Source: Bactericera cockerelli
Lineage: Eukaryota > Arthropoda > Insecta > Hemiptera > Triozidae
Direction of reading: 5' to 3'
NCBI GenBank assembly: GCA_024516035.1
Contig: JAMCCL010000148.1
Location: 1 to 64,000 of the forward strand
DNA length: 64,000 nucleotides
Part shown: in pieces, positions 47,695 through 59,400 of the stretch
Layout: every line of letters starts with the position of its first letter
How positions within the stretch are numbered: position 1 is the stretch's first letter
The notes under the pieces: generated by a model
Told to the model about the DNA's origin: nothing
The model's input: the letters and a program-made list of their open reading frames with translations, nothing else
The model's database searches: none
Made by a program: the position numbers and the translations under genes

Positions 47695-48065
47695 AAATAA
47701 TAATGAAAAAAAAAAGGATCTAGATGACACCCCTTGACCTCTTGCCTGACAGAAGGTACCCAAAACACACGGGCAGGCGGCTCTTGACAGTAGCACTGAG
47801 GTATGTTGAACATAGGCCGCCCCGGGGCACAGCAAGTAATGAGCGTTTTAATTATTTTGTTTTATGTCGGAGCATAAAATGCATAAATGTTCTGGATCTT
47901 AAGACTTCGCTCCTAACGAGACGCTTGTTGTTTTAATTGTTCTTTGTTCTCCTGGGACTAGCTCGTTATATACTATACTCAACTTATATGTATACTATAT
48001 TGGTTATATATACGTATACTATACTCAACTTATATACTATATTTGTTATATACTATACTCAACTA

Positions 48066-48362
48066 TAGTCACCGTGGCAGAGTGAGTTAGCGCGCTAGGC
48101 ATTGCACACACGGTGACCTGGGTTCGATCCCCAGCGGGGCAGGAATTTTTCTGCTCTATACTTGGATGTTCGGGGTCCACTCATACCTCGTGAGGAAAAA
48201 TGAGTAGTTACTTGTATGAGTAACGACCAGTGGCGGCATTACCAGAGTAAAAAGAAATGAATGTAATAGAATTCGAAAAGTAAAGGAGGCTATTAGTAAT
48301 GCTGCGCTACCCACAAAAATTGTGAAGAGGCCTTGAGCTTCACCACAAATAAAACCATACAT
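48066..48362 (+). mobile_element. SINE family 1, well preserved
   Basis: GAGTTAGCGCGCTAGGC, GGGTTCGATCCCCAGC and the full body; the cleanest copy in the window. Confidence 0.9.
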
Positions 48363-49300
48363 ACTATACTCAACTATAATAACGAATGTATTTCGCTATA
48401 CGATTTCTGTACTTTAATAGCGACTAGCGAGGTACAAGTCCGTAGATAATTCCTCGGTGTCACCTTCCACACGTACAGTGTTTTGTTGTTACTGGTGGTG
48501 CAGGTGGTGTTTGTGTTGTTGTGTCTTTAGAACCTCAATACTGATGGTCTCTTGCCGGGTTACTAACGAAGCAACTCCTAGTTTGATCTTACTGTAGCAG
48601 GAAAGAAATAGCCTGTAACCATTGTGGACATCCTATTTTGAAATAAAAACGTCTTGTATACCGTCCAACATAAGTTACCTACTCTTAAATCTAGAGTATC
48701 TAGACATATACATAGTACAACTTGAAGTAATGATATTTTTTGGTTCCAAGTGCGGTTAGCCTTTAGAGAAGGTGGGTTTTTAGTGGGTGGAAATTCCACA
48801 CCCAAGTTAGGATGGACCTGGTTGTCTTTGAAAGATTTTTTTTCCTGCCTTCCATTAGAAAAAAAGACGTACAACACTTTGAACTGATAAAATCGTCATG
48901 ATATATCGTCTAGGTTTCTACAATCCTGCATATTATGTACAAGGGTCTTTGACCCCTTTTTGCGAGCTCTTGTAGAAACTCTGAATAAATATACCTGTTA
49001 TATGTGATTATGCTATGTTCATTTTGATAATTTAATACTTACAAGAGATTTATTCTGTCAGTTCCGGACATGGAGTTCCATTTCATAAGTAGGTCCTTTG
49101 TGTTTCCACCCCATTCACGTTTTTCAGAACTGTCTGTGGGGAAAAAAAGGTTGAGTCCAGCGGTGAAGCTGGCAGCCTTTTTCCTGGCTGTAAAGTGTTC
49201 ATGTTCATACTGGAAATGTGTGCAGTATGTATACCTATATATATCGGAAACCTTTGTGAATGTCACATGTTCCTGACTGAAACTGGCCACGACCTTATTT
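48363..49300. other. Intron 5 spacer
   Basis: No exon or repeat assigned. Confidence 0.5.
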
Positions 49301-49310
49301 CCATTTTTAC

Positions 49311-49470
<160 letters not shown>

Positions 49471-49847
49471 TTAAACTCTATTAACACACACGCACAACAA
49501 TTTCTACAGTTTGGGAACTTTAATCAATGGCTTTCAAAGAAAAAGCCCAAGTTCTCACAATGGTTGATCTCTCATAAATAGGTATGTGGTTCAGAAGAAA
49601 CCAACTTTTCGCACTTAGGTTGTCAGGAGATTATGAGTCTGCCCAGCTGTAACCAAGCTGGTTAACCGAAACTACACTTTCTATACTAGAGACAGCTTTT
49701 CATTAGGTTTTAAAAAACATGTTTTGGCAGTGAAAACTGACTATCGAAAATTTTGGGTGATTCCTTTACTTTCCTTTCTATAGCATAAGGAATGTAAAAA
49801 GACGCTCGATTTTATGCATAATCCTTTTATACCATGGTACCAAAATG

Positions 49848-49990
49848 TTATCATATTTGTGTTATTCACTTTCGTGTTATCACAACTACTCAAACTAGCT
49901 TTACTAAATCTACGCTGAAACCGGGACTTGAACCACCGACCTCCAGGTTACAAGTCCGCGCCTTATCGTTCACGCTACTGAGGTCGGTAG
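49848..49990 (-). mobile_element. SINE family 2
   Basis: Inverse copy ending CTACTGAGGTCGGTA; about 110 bp upstream of E6. Confidence 0.85.
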
Positions 49991-50097
49991 TACCAAAATG
50001 TTTATGGTACCAAAATGTTTTATTATAGCTATTCATGGAATCCTCTCATGAATACCTTCTGTATTACTGGATTCAAATTTCTCTGGCTGTCTCTCAG

Positions 50098-50261
50098 GTG
50101 AACGGTGTGGAGATGTCCCGCATGAGTCACGAGGAGGCGGTGCAGTTCCTGCGGCAATGCGGTGACGACGTGCGGCTGCGGCTCTACAGGGACGCGACGC
50201 AGACCCCTGTGGCCGCACTCTCCCCCTGCCGGCAGCACAAGCAGCTCAAGCCTATCCTGAG
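50098..50261 (+). CDS. E6: second half of PDZ-B
   Basis: Acceptor CTCTCAG, donor GTGGGT at 50262. In phase with E5 it completes GDKIVA-VNGVEMSRMSHEEAVQ: strands beta-D/E and helix alpha-B starting with His (MSHEEAV), the residue that selects Ser/Thr at position -2 of class I ligands. The domain ends with FLRQCGDDVRLRLYRD. The remaining residues (ATQTPVAALSPCRQHKQLKP) are linker. It ends with two bases (AG) that join to E7 as Arg. Confidence 0.9.
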
Positions 50262-50529
50262 GTGGGTGGCATTCATACGGTGACCGGTTTTCTTAGCAAA
50301 AAAATAAAATCTGTATAAAAAATTTTGCTGTTCCAGTGTGTGTTAATGTCCTCTTCAATTTATTATTTGCACATTTGCTGCATTTTTGTGTGTTTTTATT
50401 TATTTGTTTACACTTTTTTTACAAAACAATTAACAACAACAAAATAACAATTTAAAAAAAAAACTTAGAAATATGTACAAAAAATTAAAAAAGTACATTG
50501 TATATTTTTAATTGTTTGTAATCCGGGAC

Positions 50530-50905
50530 GAAGTTAATGCCTTTGGCATTCTCTGCCACTTAACCCGGAACGTTTCTTGAACACCTATAGAATATTTGAG
50601 ACGGGAGTTGTACACCCTATTCGCTGGAAACTCACACACATACCGACTGCTCACATTAACCTGACTCAATTTTGGTTGAGCCGAATAGCAAACAAACATT
50701 GAAACCTTTAGAATAAGACTACACAAATTTTGTGGTTGTATGGAAGAGCTCAAAAAATTGAGAATCCTGCCACATTAAATAAATTAAAAAAAAAAAAAAA
50801 AAAAAATAGCACCATTACGAGGGTTTGAATTTTAGTGGTCAGTTGGTCACCGCGCAAGTCCTAACTTTGCTGGACATTGTTTAACTTGATCAGTCAACCT
50901 AGCCC
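50530..50905 (-). mobile_element. 5S rRNA-derived SINE, diverged and interrupted
   Basis: TTCGCTGGAAACTCA body shared with 12155-12335, an A-rich insert near 50780-50810, then on the minus strand AAGTTAAACAATGTCCAGC. Confidence 0.55.
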
Positions 50906-51140
50906 TAAATCAGCGAGTCAATCAGTCAAAGCAGACTGCAACTATCACAAGTTGAACAAAGCCTGATCAAGACTGGTGATGGTATGGATAATTAGAACTA
51001 ATACCTGCTGATGAGAGCAAATAAGCTCGAAACAGCTGTCCAGGTACGTTCTGATATTTATGTACATTGTACATTTAGTACAACTTCGCACTTTTCTGTT
51101 TATACTAATACTGATAATGCCTTTGGCGATCTCCTCTTAA

Positions 51141-51462
51141 CACGTTGATCGCCACGTCAGGTGAATTCACCTGACACTAACCTTTCCCAGCTGGCCCCGT
51201 CAGGCATATTCACCTGACATAATTATCCAGTATGGCACTATGGCCCCGTCAGGTGAATTCACCTGACACTCTAACCTTTCCCAGCTGGCCCCGTCAGGCA
51301 TATTCACCTGACATAATTATCCAGTATGGCACTATGGCCCCGTCAGGTGAATTCACCTGACATAATTATCCCATACGGCCCAGTCAGGTGAATTCACTTG
51401 ACATTGGAGTGTCATTTGGGCCCCTGAGGAAATGTAACTCTATAGCGTTGGCGATCAACGTG
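51141..51462. mobile_element. TTAA-flanked palindrome MITE next to E7
   Basis: 14-bp perfect TIRs CACGTTGATCGCCA, with TTAA outside both (51137-51140 and 51463-51466), the target of piggyBac elements. The inside is almost entirely six 20-bp dyads of GTCAGGTGAATTCACCTGAC type (51156, 51199, 51248, 51293, 51342, 51383). Confidence 0.8.
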
Positions 51463-51496
51463 TTAATGAACCCAACAAATGTGCCTCCCCCCACAG

Positions 51497-51624
51497 GAAA
51501 GAAGCCATGGACATGCTGAGTGACCTCGCCGTCAAGAAGCTGTCTCCTCAGCCGTCCACCAACTCTAGTCGTTCCTCTAGCCCGCGCTGTCGAAAGCTCA
51601 AGCCCAGCTCTGAACAAAATAATC
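51497..51624 (+). CDS. E7: Ser-rich linker exon
   Basis: Acceptor CCCCACAG, donor GTGAGT at 51625. It reads KEAMDMLSDLAVKKLSPQP then STNSSRSSSPRCRKLKPSSE, a short helical segment followed by an SR/SP-rich stretch of the kind that carries phosphorylation sites. It leaves one base (C), which makes Gln with E8. The acceptor lies only 34 bases after the right end of a TTAA-flanked palindrome element, so the branch point is at or near transposon sequence. Confidence 0.75.
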
Positions 51625-51689
51625 GTGAGTCTCTTCAACAATGTTTTCATCCCTTTCAACTCATCTTGTTTGACATTTATTTGAATTTA

Positions 51690-51785
51690 TTGCCAGAAGT
51701 AGCCAGAATAATCAGGGTTCAAATTTGAATAGTCACTCATTCAAATTCGAACCTCGCTGGGCGTTGTTAACTTCAGTGACATAAC
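51690..51785 (-). mobile_element. 5S rRNA-derived SINE fragment
   Basis: On the minus strand: CACTGAAGTTAACAACGCCC and AGCGAGGTTCGAA. Confidence 0.55.
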
Positions 51786-52785
51786 AAGAACAATAGTTAT
51801 CTCCAAAGAGCCATTAACGCAACACTGGCTCAGAATATCTTCTGTTTCTCAATCTATTGTGATTCAACTTTCTTGTAAAGGGTGGTCGCCCGCAAGACTG
51901 CACATTTCTTGATCCCATTTATCATTTTTAACACATAACTTTTAGAATATTAATTTTTTTTAAACTATTTTCTCTGCATATACGGAATCGAAATCCCATC
52001 TGATTTGCCGAAAATTATACATAAAATATGTTATACCTACTCGTATTTGTATTTTATGAGCGATCATATATTATACCAAAGTTTATTTTAATATAAACTC
52101 ATATCAGAGAGTAAAACTTTTTCGCTCTATAGTTATTCTTCTTGATAGTTATTGTTCTAGAATCTAGCTAGATAAACAAAAGTAAATATTCATACTTTGT
52201 AGTCTACTTCTATTAGTCTATTTGTTTCCTAGTGCGAAAAAGTATTACCAACTCATTTAAACTCTTTGCTTTTAATTAAGCACTAATTAAAAGCAAAAAT
52301 CTTCTTCCTCCGTGTTAATGTTTCTCAGGAGTTAATAACAATGAAATAGTTATTATTCGTTATTTAAGTTACTCTCTATTTCCATATTACACCATGGATA
52401 TTAAAAGGGGTAACACTCATTTACGCACTTGCGCTGATGGGTGTTTATGCCTGTTTATCCCAAGTTTTTTTTTTGTTGTTGATAATGGGTATGTTTTACC
52501 ATTTCTTAGATTTTATTGTTATCTATGCACTCGTTCTGCCCTGAATAAAAGTGATGGAGTTATGCAAAAGTTTCATGGAATAGTATGGACGGCTTGTCCA
52601 GTAGTACTACCCGCATATACTCAAAATTTGGATATAAGAGAAACCTTGATAACCTTGCTGTTGGAGAACAATCTTCAGGTTCAATTTACCTATCCTTATT
52701 GTAAAAAAAACTCTTTATAAGAGAAACCTGGATATAAAAGAAAAGAAATCGGTTCCTTGAGTTCTCTTATATGTTCTGACATAAT
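51786..52785. other. Intron 7 spacer
   Basis: AT-rich, no exon. Holds a perfect 14-bp hairpin at 52264-52296. Confidence 0.5.
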
Positions 52786-53485
52786 ACTTGGTTGGGTGGA
52801 AGAGATTGCCATAGGCAATAACCCCGCCCCTTAGTTAGGACATATACAGGGTCTTCATAAAGTCTCACCCAGGCCTAGGTTTCTCGAAAACGACTCAGAA
52901 TATCAAAAAACGCAAAAACTCGTATTCCTTTATATTTAGGGGGATTGATTTTCAGCCAAAAAATTTTTGCCTACACGGCCCCAGTCAGGCTTGGCATGGA
53001 CCAACTTTTTCTCCATAATTTACGGTTAACGAGTTATAGGTCAAAATATAGGGATATTACGCAGGACGTCCGACCCTGTATCTCAAGAACGGTAAGTTTT
53101 AGCACACTGAAATTTATTGTAATGAACTTCTCTTAATAAGACCTTTAAAACAATATGACACAAGATATACCATTCTATTTAAGATTTTAAAGTTGGTCCA
53201 TGCCCAGCCTGACTGGAGCCGTGTAGGCAAAAAAAAATTTGGCTGAAAATCAATCCCCCTAAATAAAAGGAATACGGGTTTTTGCGTTTTTTGATATTCT
53301 GAGTCGTTTTCGAGAAACCGAGGCCTGGGTGAGACTTTATGAAGACCCTGTATATATATTTTGTTTATTTTTTTCTTCTTGTTTATATTATTAATATTGT
53401 CATTTTTTTATATTTAATTTTTACCATTATTTGTCTGTATATATGTTCTACTAATAAATAGTTTCTAAATAAATAAATAAATACT
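52786..53485 (+). mobile_element. LINE 3-prime end interrupted by a MITE
   Basis: GGAAGAGATTGCCATAGGC to AGGACATA, the MITE, then TATATATTTTGTTTATTT to ACTAATAAATAG and (AAAT)n. Its tail ends about 16 bases before the E8 acceptor. Confidence 0.8.
52847..53350. mobile_element. Mariner-type foldback MITE, 504 bp
   Basis: Ends CAGGGTCTTCATAAAGTCTC and its inverse, about 160-bp inverted repeats, TA on both sides. No ORF of its own. Confidence 0.85.
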
Positions 53486-53500
53486 CTTGTTCCCCCCCAG

Positions 53501-53611
53501 AAACTCACCCCGACAGCAGGGTCCTGTCCCCCACCAGGCCCGACTCTCTCGACTTCAACGGGGGGGAGAAGAAGACCCGCTACCAGTTCTCCAGCCCTGA
53601 GAGTGATACAG
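53501..53611 (+). CDS. E8: short linker exon with five alternative donors
   Basis: Acceptor CCCCCCAG at 53500. It reads QTHPDSRVLSPTRPDSLDFN then GGEKKTRYQFSSPESDTG, another Ser/Pro-rich linker. The first donor is GTAAGA at 53612 (phase 1). The last 31 exon bases and the donor are repeated four more times downstream, and the frame stays open through them, so the exon may extend to 53690, 53765, 53840 or 53914. As assembled, only the last donor (phase 0) keeps E9 open from its first acceptor to its end. The upstream 130 bases are a LINE tail. Confidence 0.7.
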
Positions 53612-53957
53612 GTAAGACTGGCAGTCATGAGGTCGTGGGTTCAGAACCATCAGGTAGCTACCAGTTCTCCAGCCCTGAGAGTGATACAGGTAAGACTGGC
53701 AGTCAGGAGGTCGTGGGTTCAGAACCAGGTAGCTACCAGTTCTCCAGCTCTGAGAATGATATAGGTAAGACTGGCAGTCAGGAGGTCGTGGGTTCAGAAC
53801 CAGGTAGCTACCAGTTCTCCAGCCCTGAGAGTGATACAGGTAAGACTGGCAGTCAGGAGGTCGTGGGTTCAGAACCAGTAGCTACCAGTTCTGCAGCCCT
53901 GAGAGTGATACAGGTAAGACTGGCAGTCAGGAGGTCGTGAGTTCAGAACCAGGTGTC
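53581..53957 (+). repeat. Tandem array of the E8 end plus donor, five copies
   Basis: Unit starts at 53581, 53659, 53734, 53809 and 53883 (periods 78, 75, 75, 74). Each unit has 31 exon bases (TACCAGTTCTCCAG...GATACAG), a GTAAGACTGGCAG donor and GAGGTCGTGGGTTCAGAACC, which resembles the B-box end of the tRNA-derived SINEs here. Donors are at 53612, 53690, 53765, 53840 and 53914. Copies 2-4 keep the frame; copy 5 is shifted by its 74-bp period. In translation, GKTGSQEVVGSEPGSYQFSS repeats. Confidence 0.9.
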
Positions 53958-54029
53958 TGAAAACTAAACACATCACAAAACTTGAAAAAAAGTTTTATTT
54001 TATTTGAAAATTCGGTGACAATATCTATC

Positions 54030-54110
54030 TTTGAACCTCTAGGTCCCGAGTTTGATCCCCATGAGAAGCTAACAAGTTCCAAACTGCTAACTCAGTATTG
54101 TTCTGTACTT
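54030..54110 (+). mobile_element. tRNA-like SINE remnant
   Basis: CTAGGTCCCGAGTTTGATCC only. Confidence 0.35.
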
Positions 54111-54279
54111 TTTTATTTTATTTCTAAGTAGGTATTTATCTTTTACATTTTGAAATGGCATACTAACCGAAATAAATGAAGTCCCCCTACAAAGAAGGTC
54201 TTACCTACCACAGGGTTGAACCAGAACTTTTTCATCTTGGGCTGAAGTTTGTTCACATGACATTTTCTTTACCTCTGTT

Positions 54280-54491
54280 ATAGTATTTCTCTCCTCTCTC
54301 TTTTCCTATCTTGATCCCTAGTCCTTCTCTCCCTCTATCTCTCTCATCCTCCTTCTGTCCTATCTCTCTTCTTTTTCTATCTCTCAGAACATGCTTTTTC
54401 TCCTTCGTTTTATCTTGCATGTACTCTTTTAATGTTTCACTATTTTTTTCTGAAAGAGGACAAATATTTTCTTACCGTCCTTTTTCTCATT

Positions 54492-54549
<58 letters not shown>

Positions 54550-54600
54550 CTCTCCGCTTCTCCTTTCCTCCTTTATTTGCTTTTATATTTTGTCTCTACC
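54280..54600 (+). repeat. Pyrimidine tract with (CT)n core
   Basis: CT-rich; uninterrupted (CT)n at about 54497-54545. Confidence 0.9.
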
Positions 54601-54779
54601 TTAACTTCTTGAGTACTGGGAGACATGTCGCAAGGTACACCTCCCTTCTTGTTGCGCCCTTTGCAATTTCTTTGGAATTTTTTCGCTCTATTTGTTGGTA
54701 CTGTCTTTTCGCTTTTCAAACTGTAACGTTTCGAAATTCTAAAAACGGAGAAAGAAGACACGTGTAAGGTGTAAGTGGT

Positions 54780-55815
54780 ATAGTATAGGTAGGTAAGTGA
54801 AGGTTTTATTTATATTTTTTTTTTTCTTTAATTGTCTCTGCAACACGAAGGATGAATAAAGTATATTTATTTATAAATAATACGTAAAAATTTAAACAAT
54901 AAAATACGGACATTCCCGCACCATCTTCATAAGGAAGGGCCATCACTCTCTTTCTTGATCCTCTGAGCCTAAGCGATATTGCTCTAATGATTGAATATTG
55001 CTCCTAAGACTCCTTCACCCATGATGAAAATGCCTTATTCCACTTGACACTCAAACATTTACCATTCTTCTTAAATATGTCTCCAATTCTCTGTGAAAGA
55101 CTCCTTCTACACTACATACAAGAGGAGTAACTAAGGTAGCTATGTGATACCACTCTTATGTATTTATAATAGTAACAGCTGTATTTATAATACATAGGAT
55201 AGTATCTAAGCCTAGGGTTCTGTGAAACTAGACCTTACAAAAGATACTTTAACAAAAACTTTCATTGAATGGTTTCAAAATCATTGATTAATGGGGTCAC
55301 TTTTTAAATTTCCTATAAAGGTTCTTTTCCTTTAAGCTTAAGCTATTGTAGATATAAACACTTCCCCGCGTGCCACACAGTTCAATTCAAAATCCACTCC
55401 TGCAATCAAGTATGGTAAGATAATAGGTATTGATTTAAAACGTTTAGTAATATTTCCATAATAGACCACCCGGTATAGGGAGATAACAATGTAGGAGTAG
55501 GTAATGAGACTAATGAGATATATTTTCTTTCTAGTACATATAAAAGTACATATAAACATTGTTGTCCTACATGAGCAACCTTCAAGCTGTGACAGTCTAC
55601 TGAACTGACGATAACCAAGAATCAGGGACAACGCCTGCTGTCTTTTACTTCCGATCACTTGTAAAGATGGCGAAAATATTTCTATGTTAATTTATTATGT
55701 ACTTTTTATTTATTATTATAGTCTGGTTGAAGTTCCACAAGAGAAGCACCAATTATCACACCGACCTCTATTTAGATCTATTGTGAGCAGTTGATTCTAT
55801 TTGGTTTTAACTTCC
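54780..55815. other. Intron 8 spacer
   Basis: AT-rich, no exon or clear repeat. Confidence 0.5.
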
Positions 55816-56030
55816 TGATTTGAAGGACGGCGGTTTTTCCCTCCAATCGCTGGGAATCGTATCAGCTACCCACATTAAACTCACCCAGCCTGGTTAGGGC
55901 CAGAAATGCCAGCCTCACGTGTTTGGAGGGAACAGAATTTTCTTCGAAAAGTCTCACCCAATCGGGAATCGAACTCGGGATCTCTGGACTGCGGGCAGTA
56001 GTTACAACCATTACGCCACGGAGGCTGGCA
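55816..56030 (-). mobile_element. SINE family 6 (tRNA-derived)
   Basis: On the minus strand: GCCTCCGTGGCGTAATGGTT, GAGTTCGATTCCCGATTGG and a body with CACGTGAGGCTGGC. Confidence 0.7.
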
Positions 56031-56067
56031 TTATGTACTTGGTTTTTTGTGTTACTATACGAGTACA

Positions 56068-56335
56068 CAACTTTAGTGGGTAGCTCAGCATTACAAGACT
56101 CCTGATAACATCATTGGTCTGACTCCGCCTGAGTGACTCATTGCTGGCTTGTAATTGTCACTAGTCGTATTCATACAAATAGCTTTCTACTCAATTTTCC
56201 TCCTGAGTTATTAGGGGACCCCTGTATAGAGTGGACTCCATAGCATCTGAAATGCAGAGCCTAAAAACTCTGAGTCTGCCGGGATTCGAACACGGGTCAT
56301 CCGCGCGCTATCAACTCACTTTTTGTTAGTAAAAA
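56068..56335 (-). mobile_element. SINE family 1, diverged
   Basis: TTTAGTGGGTAGCTCAGCAT, TACTCAATTTTCCTCC and GGGATTCGAACACGGGTC, on the minus strand. Confidence 0.65.
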
Positions 56336-56630
56336 AGTCACAATTTTATTGCATGTACGAGTACGTAAAGTCTTATTGCAAGTAAAATTGCCAACACCGT
56401 GGACCAAACCAAGTTCACAAAGCCCTTTTTCCAGTAACACCATCTCACCCTTGACCCTGGGCTGGTTGGGATTTTCCCCGACTCTATCAGCTGATGGGAT
56501 GCTTGAGATGGCATATCCGAGATAAAAGTGGAGAGAAAGAAAATTTTCTTCTAGCTGTCGTCACGTAATTGGGCCCTGGAGGCTGAATTTATAAACTTTC
56601 AGTGACTTGGAAAAAATAACGCTGCATATA

Positions 56631-58062
56631 CAGGGTGGACCAAAAAAACGTTTACACCCGTTAATGGTAGATTACTGACGACATTTCCAGGCTGGATCTG
56701 CAATCCGTTTTTTTCGGATTCGCCTTCGTAACTGCACAAAGTGATTTTTTGCAACTTTCCGAAAAAGTCCGACTTTGGCTTATTCTTCAGGTCAGTACTT
56801 TTTTCCTGTTTAAGATGAGTTGATTCTGAACAATTTTGCAGAAAGCCAACAAAATTTCGATGTTTCTAGCTACACTACAATGTTTTTTACGATTTTGGTT
56901 TGTCATATTTTTTTACACCTGAACAGAAAAAAAAACACCCAAAAAAACTTTTTTACTAAAGAAAACACTCGACATTTGTCCGAACAAATTTTGGCACAGA
57001 CATGGGCAAGTTTGATAAAAGTTGGCGGCCGCCCCAGAGGATGCTAAAAAATAATTTTACGATTTTTTATCACGTGAACTTCTGGGAAAAATTATTAGAT
57101 GTTTGCCAAAAAACTCTTCAAAAAATCCTAAGAGTTTTCTAGCTGTAGATGTGTAAGGGCGTCTTGTATTGTTTACAAAAATTGTTTACATTGCTTTTTT
57201 TGAATTCCGCGGTTTCACGTGCCTTCATCAGCCAGTTTAGGAAATTTCAAATAATAAATTTCGTGCTTATAAGATTGTCAGTGCTGTTAGCTAGATGTGT
57301 TAGTGCTAAGAGTGTTAGTCGCATGACCGAGGTTCAATTCTCGACGGTCAATATTATTTTAATTATCAAAAAAATCTGATGGAATATTTTATTCATACCT
57401 GTATCTGACCTGTTGTAACACCAACAACTTATGGTTTTTTTGGGGGTTATATCTGTAAATTGAGTTATATCAGATACTATTGGTATCACAATACACATAA
57501 TTATTATTCATGTAAGCCCCTGAGAGACTGCCTTGATAATGTAAGGATGGTTTTTCTTATATGCTTCCCTACGAGAGAAAAAAAAACTAGCGAATTTTCC
57601 AAACGAAAATAGAGTTTATGAAATAAATCCAGGTAAATATGTAGGTAGGTTCTTCTATCATAAACAATACTAATTAAATAACAATATTTACCGATTGCCA
57701 ACTCTTAATAGAAGTCTTGAAAAAAACAAGATAATATTTTGTAAAATTAATAAACTTTTGCAGTCTTTATTATGTTTTATACTATTTTGATGTAAACAAA
57801 AAGGTATTTAAAAAAACATTTTGTGTTAGTATGTTCAATGAGGAACGATTAGACGCGCACGATTAGCTCAGTGGTAAGCCAGTCCACCCGGTCCGAACGC
57901 CAGAGCCAGCAAAAAATTCATGACTACAAAATAAAAAAAGACTGTTGCCCTTTTTTATTTAGCCATAGTACACACTATGGATTCTCATCACACAATTTTT
58001 TTGAAACCAATGGTGACTTTAGTACCTTAGTTCTAACTCAGAACTGTCCCTCTACCTTCTTG

Positions 58063-58110
<48 letters not shown>

Positions 58111-58130
58111 CTCTCCTCTCTTCTCTCTCT

Positions 58131-58180
<50 letters not shown>

Positions 58181-59137
58181 CTCTCCCTTCTCAATTCCCT
58201 TAGAGGAACTGTTGGAAGTAGCGTCCACCTTCCTGGATGCAAAGGTTGAACCTCTTCATCATGTTCCGTCGAATGTTGCGGAAGATTCCAGGTTTTTCTG
58301 TCAGGTCATCGAATGCCAACAGGATTCTTGCTACCAGATTTCGTAAACTATGTTTTTCACGTGATCCCAAATGTTCCTGTTGGCAGCTCCATATGCTAAA
58401 TGCATATCTGCCATTTCAGCATCCGAATAATAATAATTATGTAACTTGTACTTACAAAAACTCAAGAAGTTTAAAGATAATATTACATAGAATGCAGAAA
58501 ATATGCTTGAAAACTATCATCGAGAAACAAACAATCATTCATTTGACTGGCCTTTAATTAATTCCAAGGAAAATAATTATCAGACATAAATAAGCTAATT
58601 ACTCTTTGAGTACAAGACGACCCTACACAGTCAACACTTTTAAGATTTTGAACATCATTTTTTGAGACTTACCTGGTTCGTTTTCCCAGAAGATCACGTA
58701 ATAAAAAATCGTAAAATTATTTTTTAGCATCCTTGGGTTGGCCGCCAACTTTTATCAAACTTGCCCATGTCTGTGCCAAAATTTGCTCGGGCAAATCTTG
58801 AGTGTTTCAAAGTGTAAAAAAATTTACATGAGAATTTTTTTTCTATTCAGGTGTCAAAAAAGATGCCAAACCAAACCGTAAAAAACAAAGTAGTGGTAGC
58901 TAGAAACATCGAAATTTTGTTGGCTTTCAGCAGAAATGTTCAGAATCAACTCATCTTAAACAGGAAAAAAGTTCTGACCTGAAGAATAAGCCAAAGTCGG
59001 ACTTTTTCAGAAAGTTGCAAAAAATTACTTTGTGCAGTTATAAAGGGGAATCCGAAAAAACGGATTGCACATCCGTCCTAGAAATGTCGTCAGTAATCTA
59101 CCATTAACGGGTGTAAACGTTTTTTTGGTCCACCCTG
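56631..59137 (-). mobile_element. Mariner-type TIR element, copy 2, 2.5 kb
   Basis: Same ends as copy 1 with TA flanks, opposite orientation. Decayed transposase at 58205-58450 (-): frames give NIWDHVKNIVYE and, shifted, RILLAFDDLTEKPGIF and NLCIQEGGRYF, the usual C-terminal blocks. tRNA-like stretches at 57300-57352 and 57853-57908 (+). A (CT)n tract of about 110 bp lies inside. Confidence 0.85.
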
Positions 59138-59317
59138 TATGTATAGGTGAACTGTATACTCTGAAGAGACTGAACTCCAGCATAAGCCACGGGAATTATA
59201 CTCATTGGGCCGTATTTATAAGAAAGCTAGAGCTTTTCCTTGTAAAATGATGCAACTCAACTCCTTCTGTTGTTAGTATTCTAAATTTATCTTTCTTTTC
59301 AAAAGACAGAGCTTTCT

Positions 59318-59400
59318 TCATGGCTGAGTAGATAGCAGATGAGACACTTGGCTTGTTACTTAGGTGACGCGTGTTCGAATTCCGCCAGGATAGGAATTCG
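59318..59400 (+). mobile_element. tRNA-like SINE head
   Basis: TGGCTGAGTAGATAGCAGAT and CGTGTTCGAATTCCGCC; body not defined. Confidence 0.5.

Noticed and set aside
48066..48150. Functional tRNA gene
   Set aside because: A and B boxes are present but the cloverleaf is not complete and the sequence recurs with a common body; it is a SINE head. The same applies to the other tRNA-like sites.
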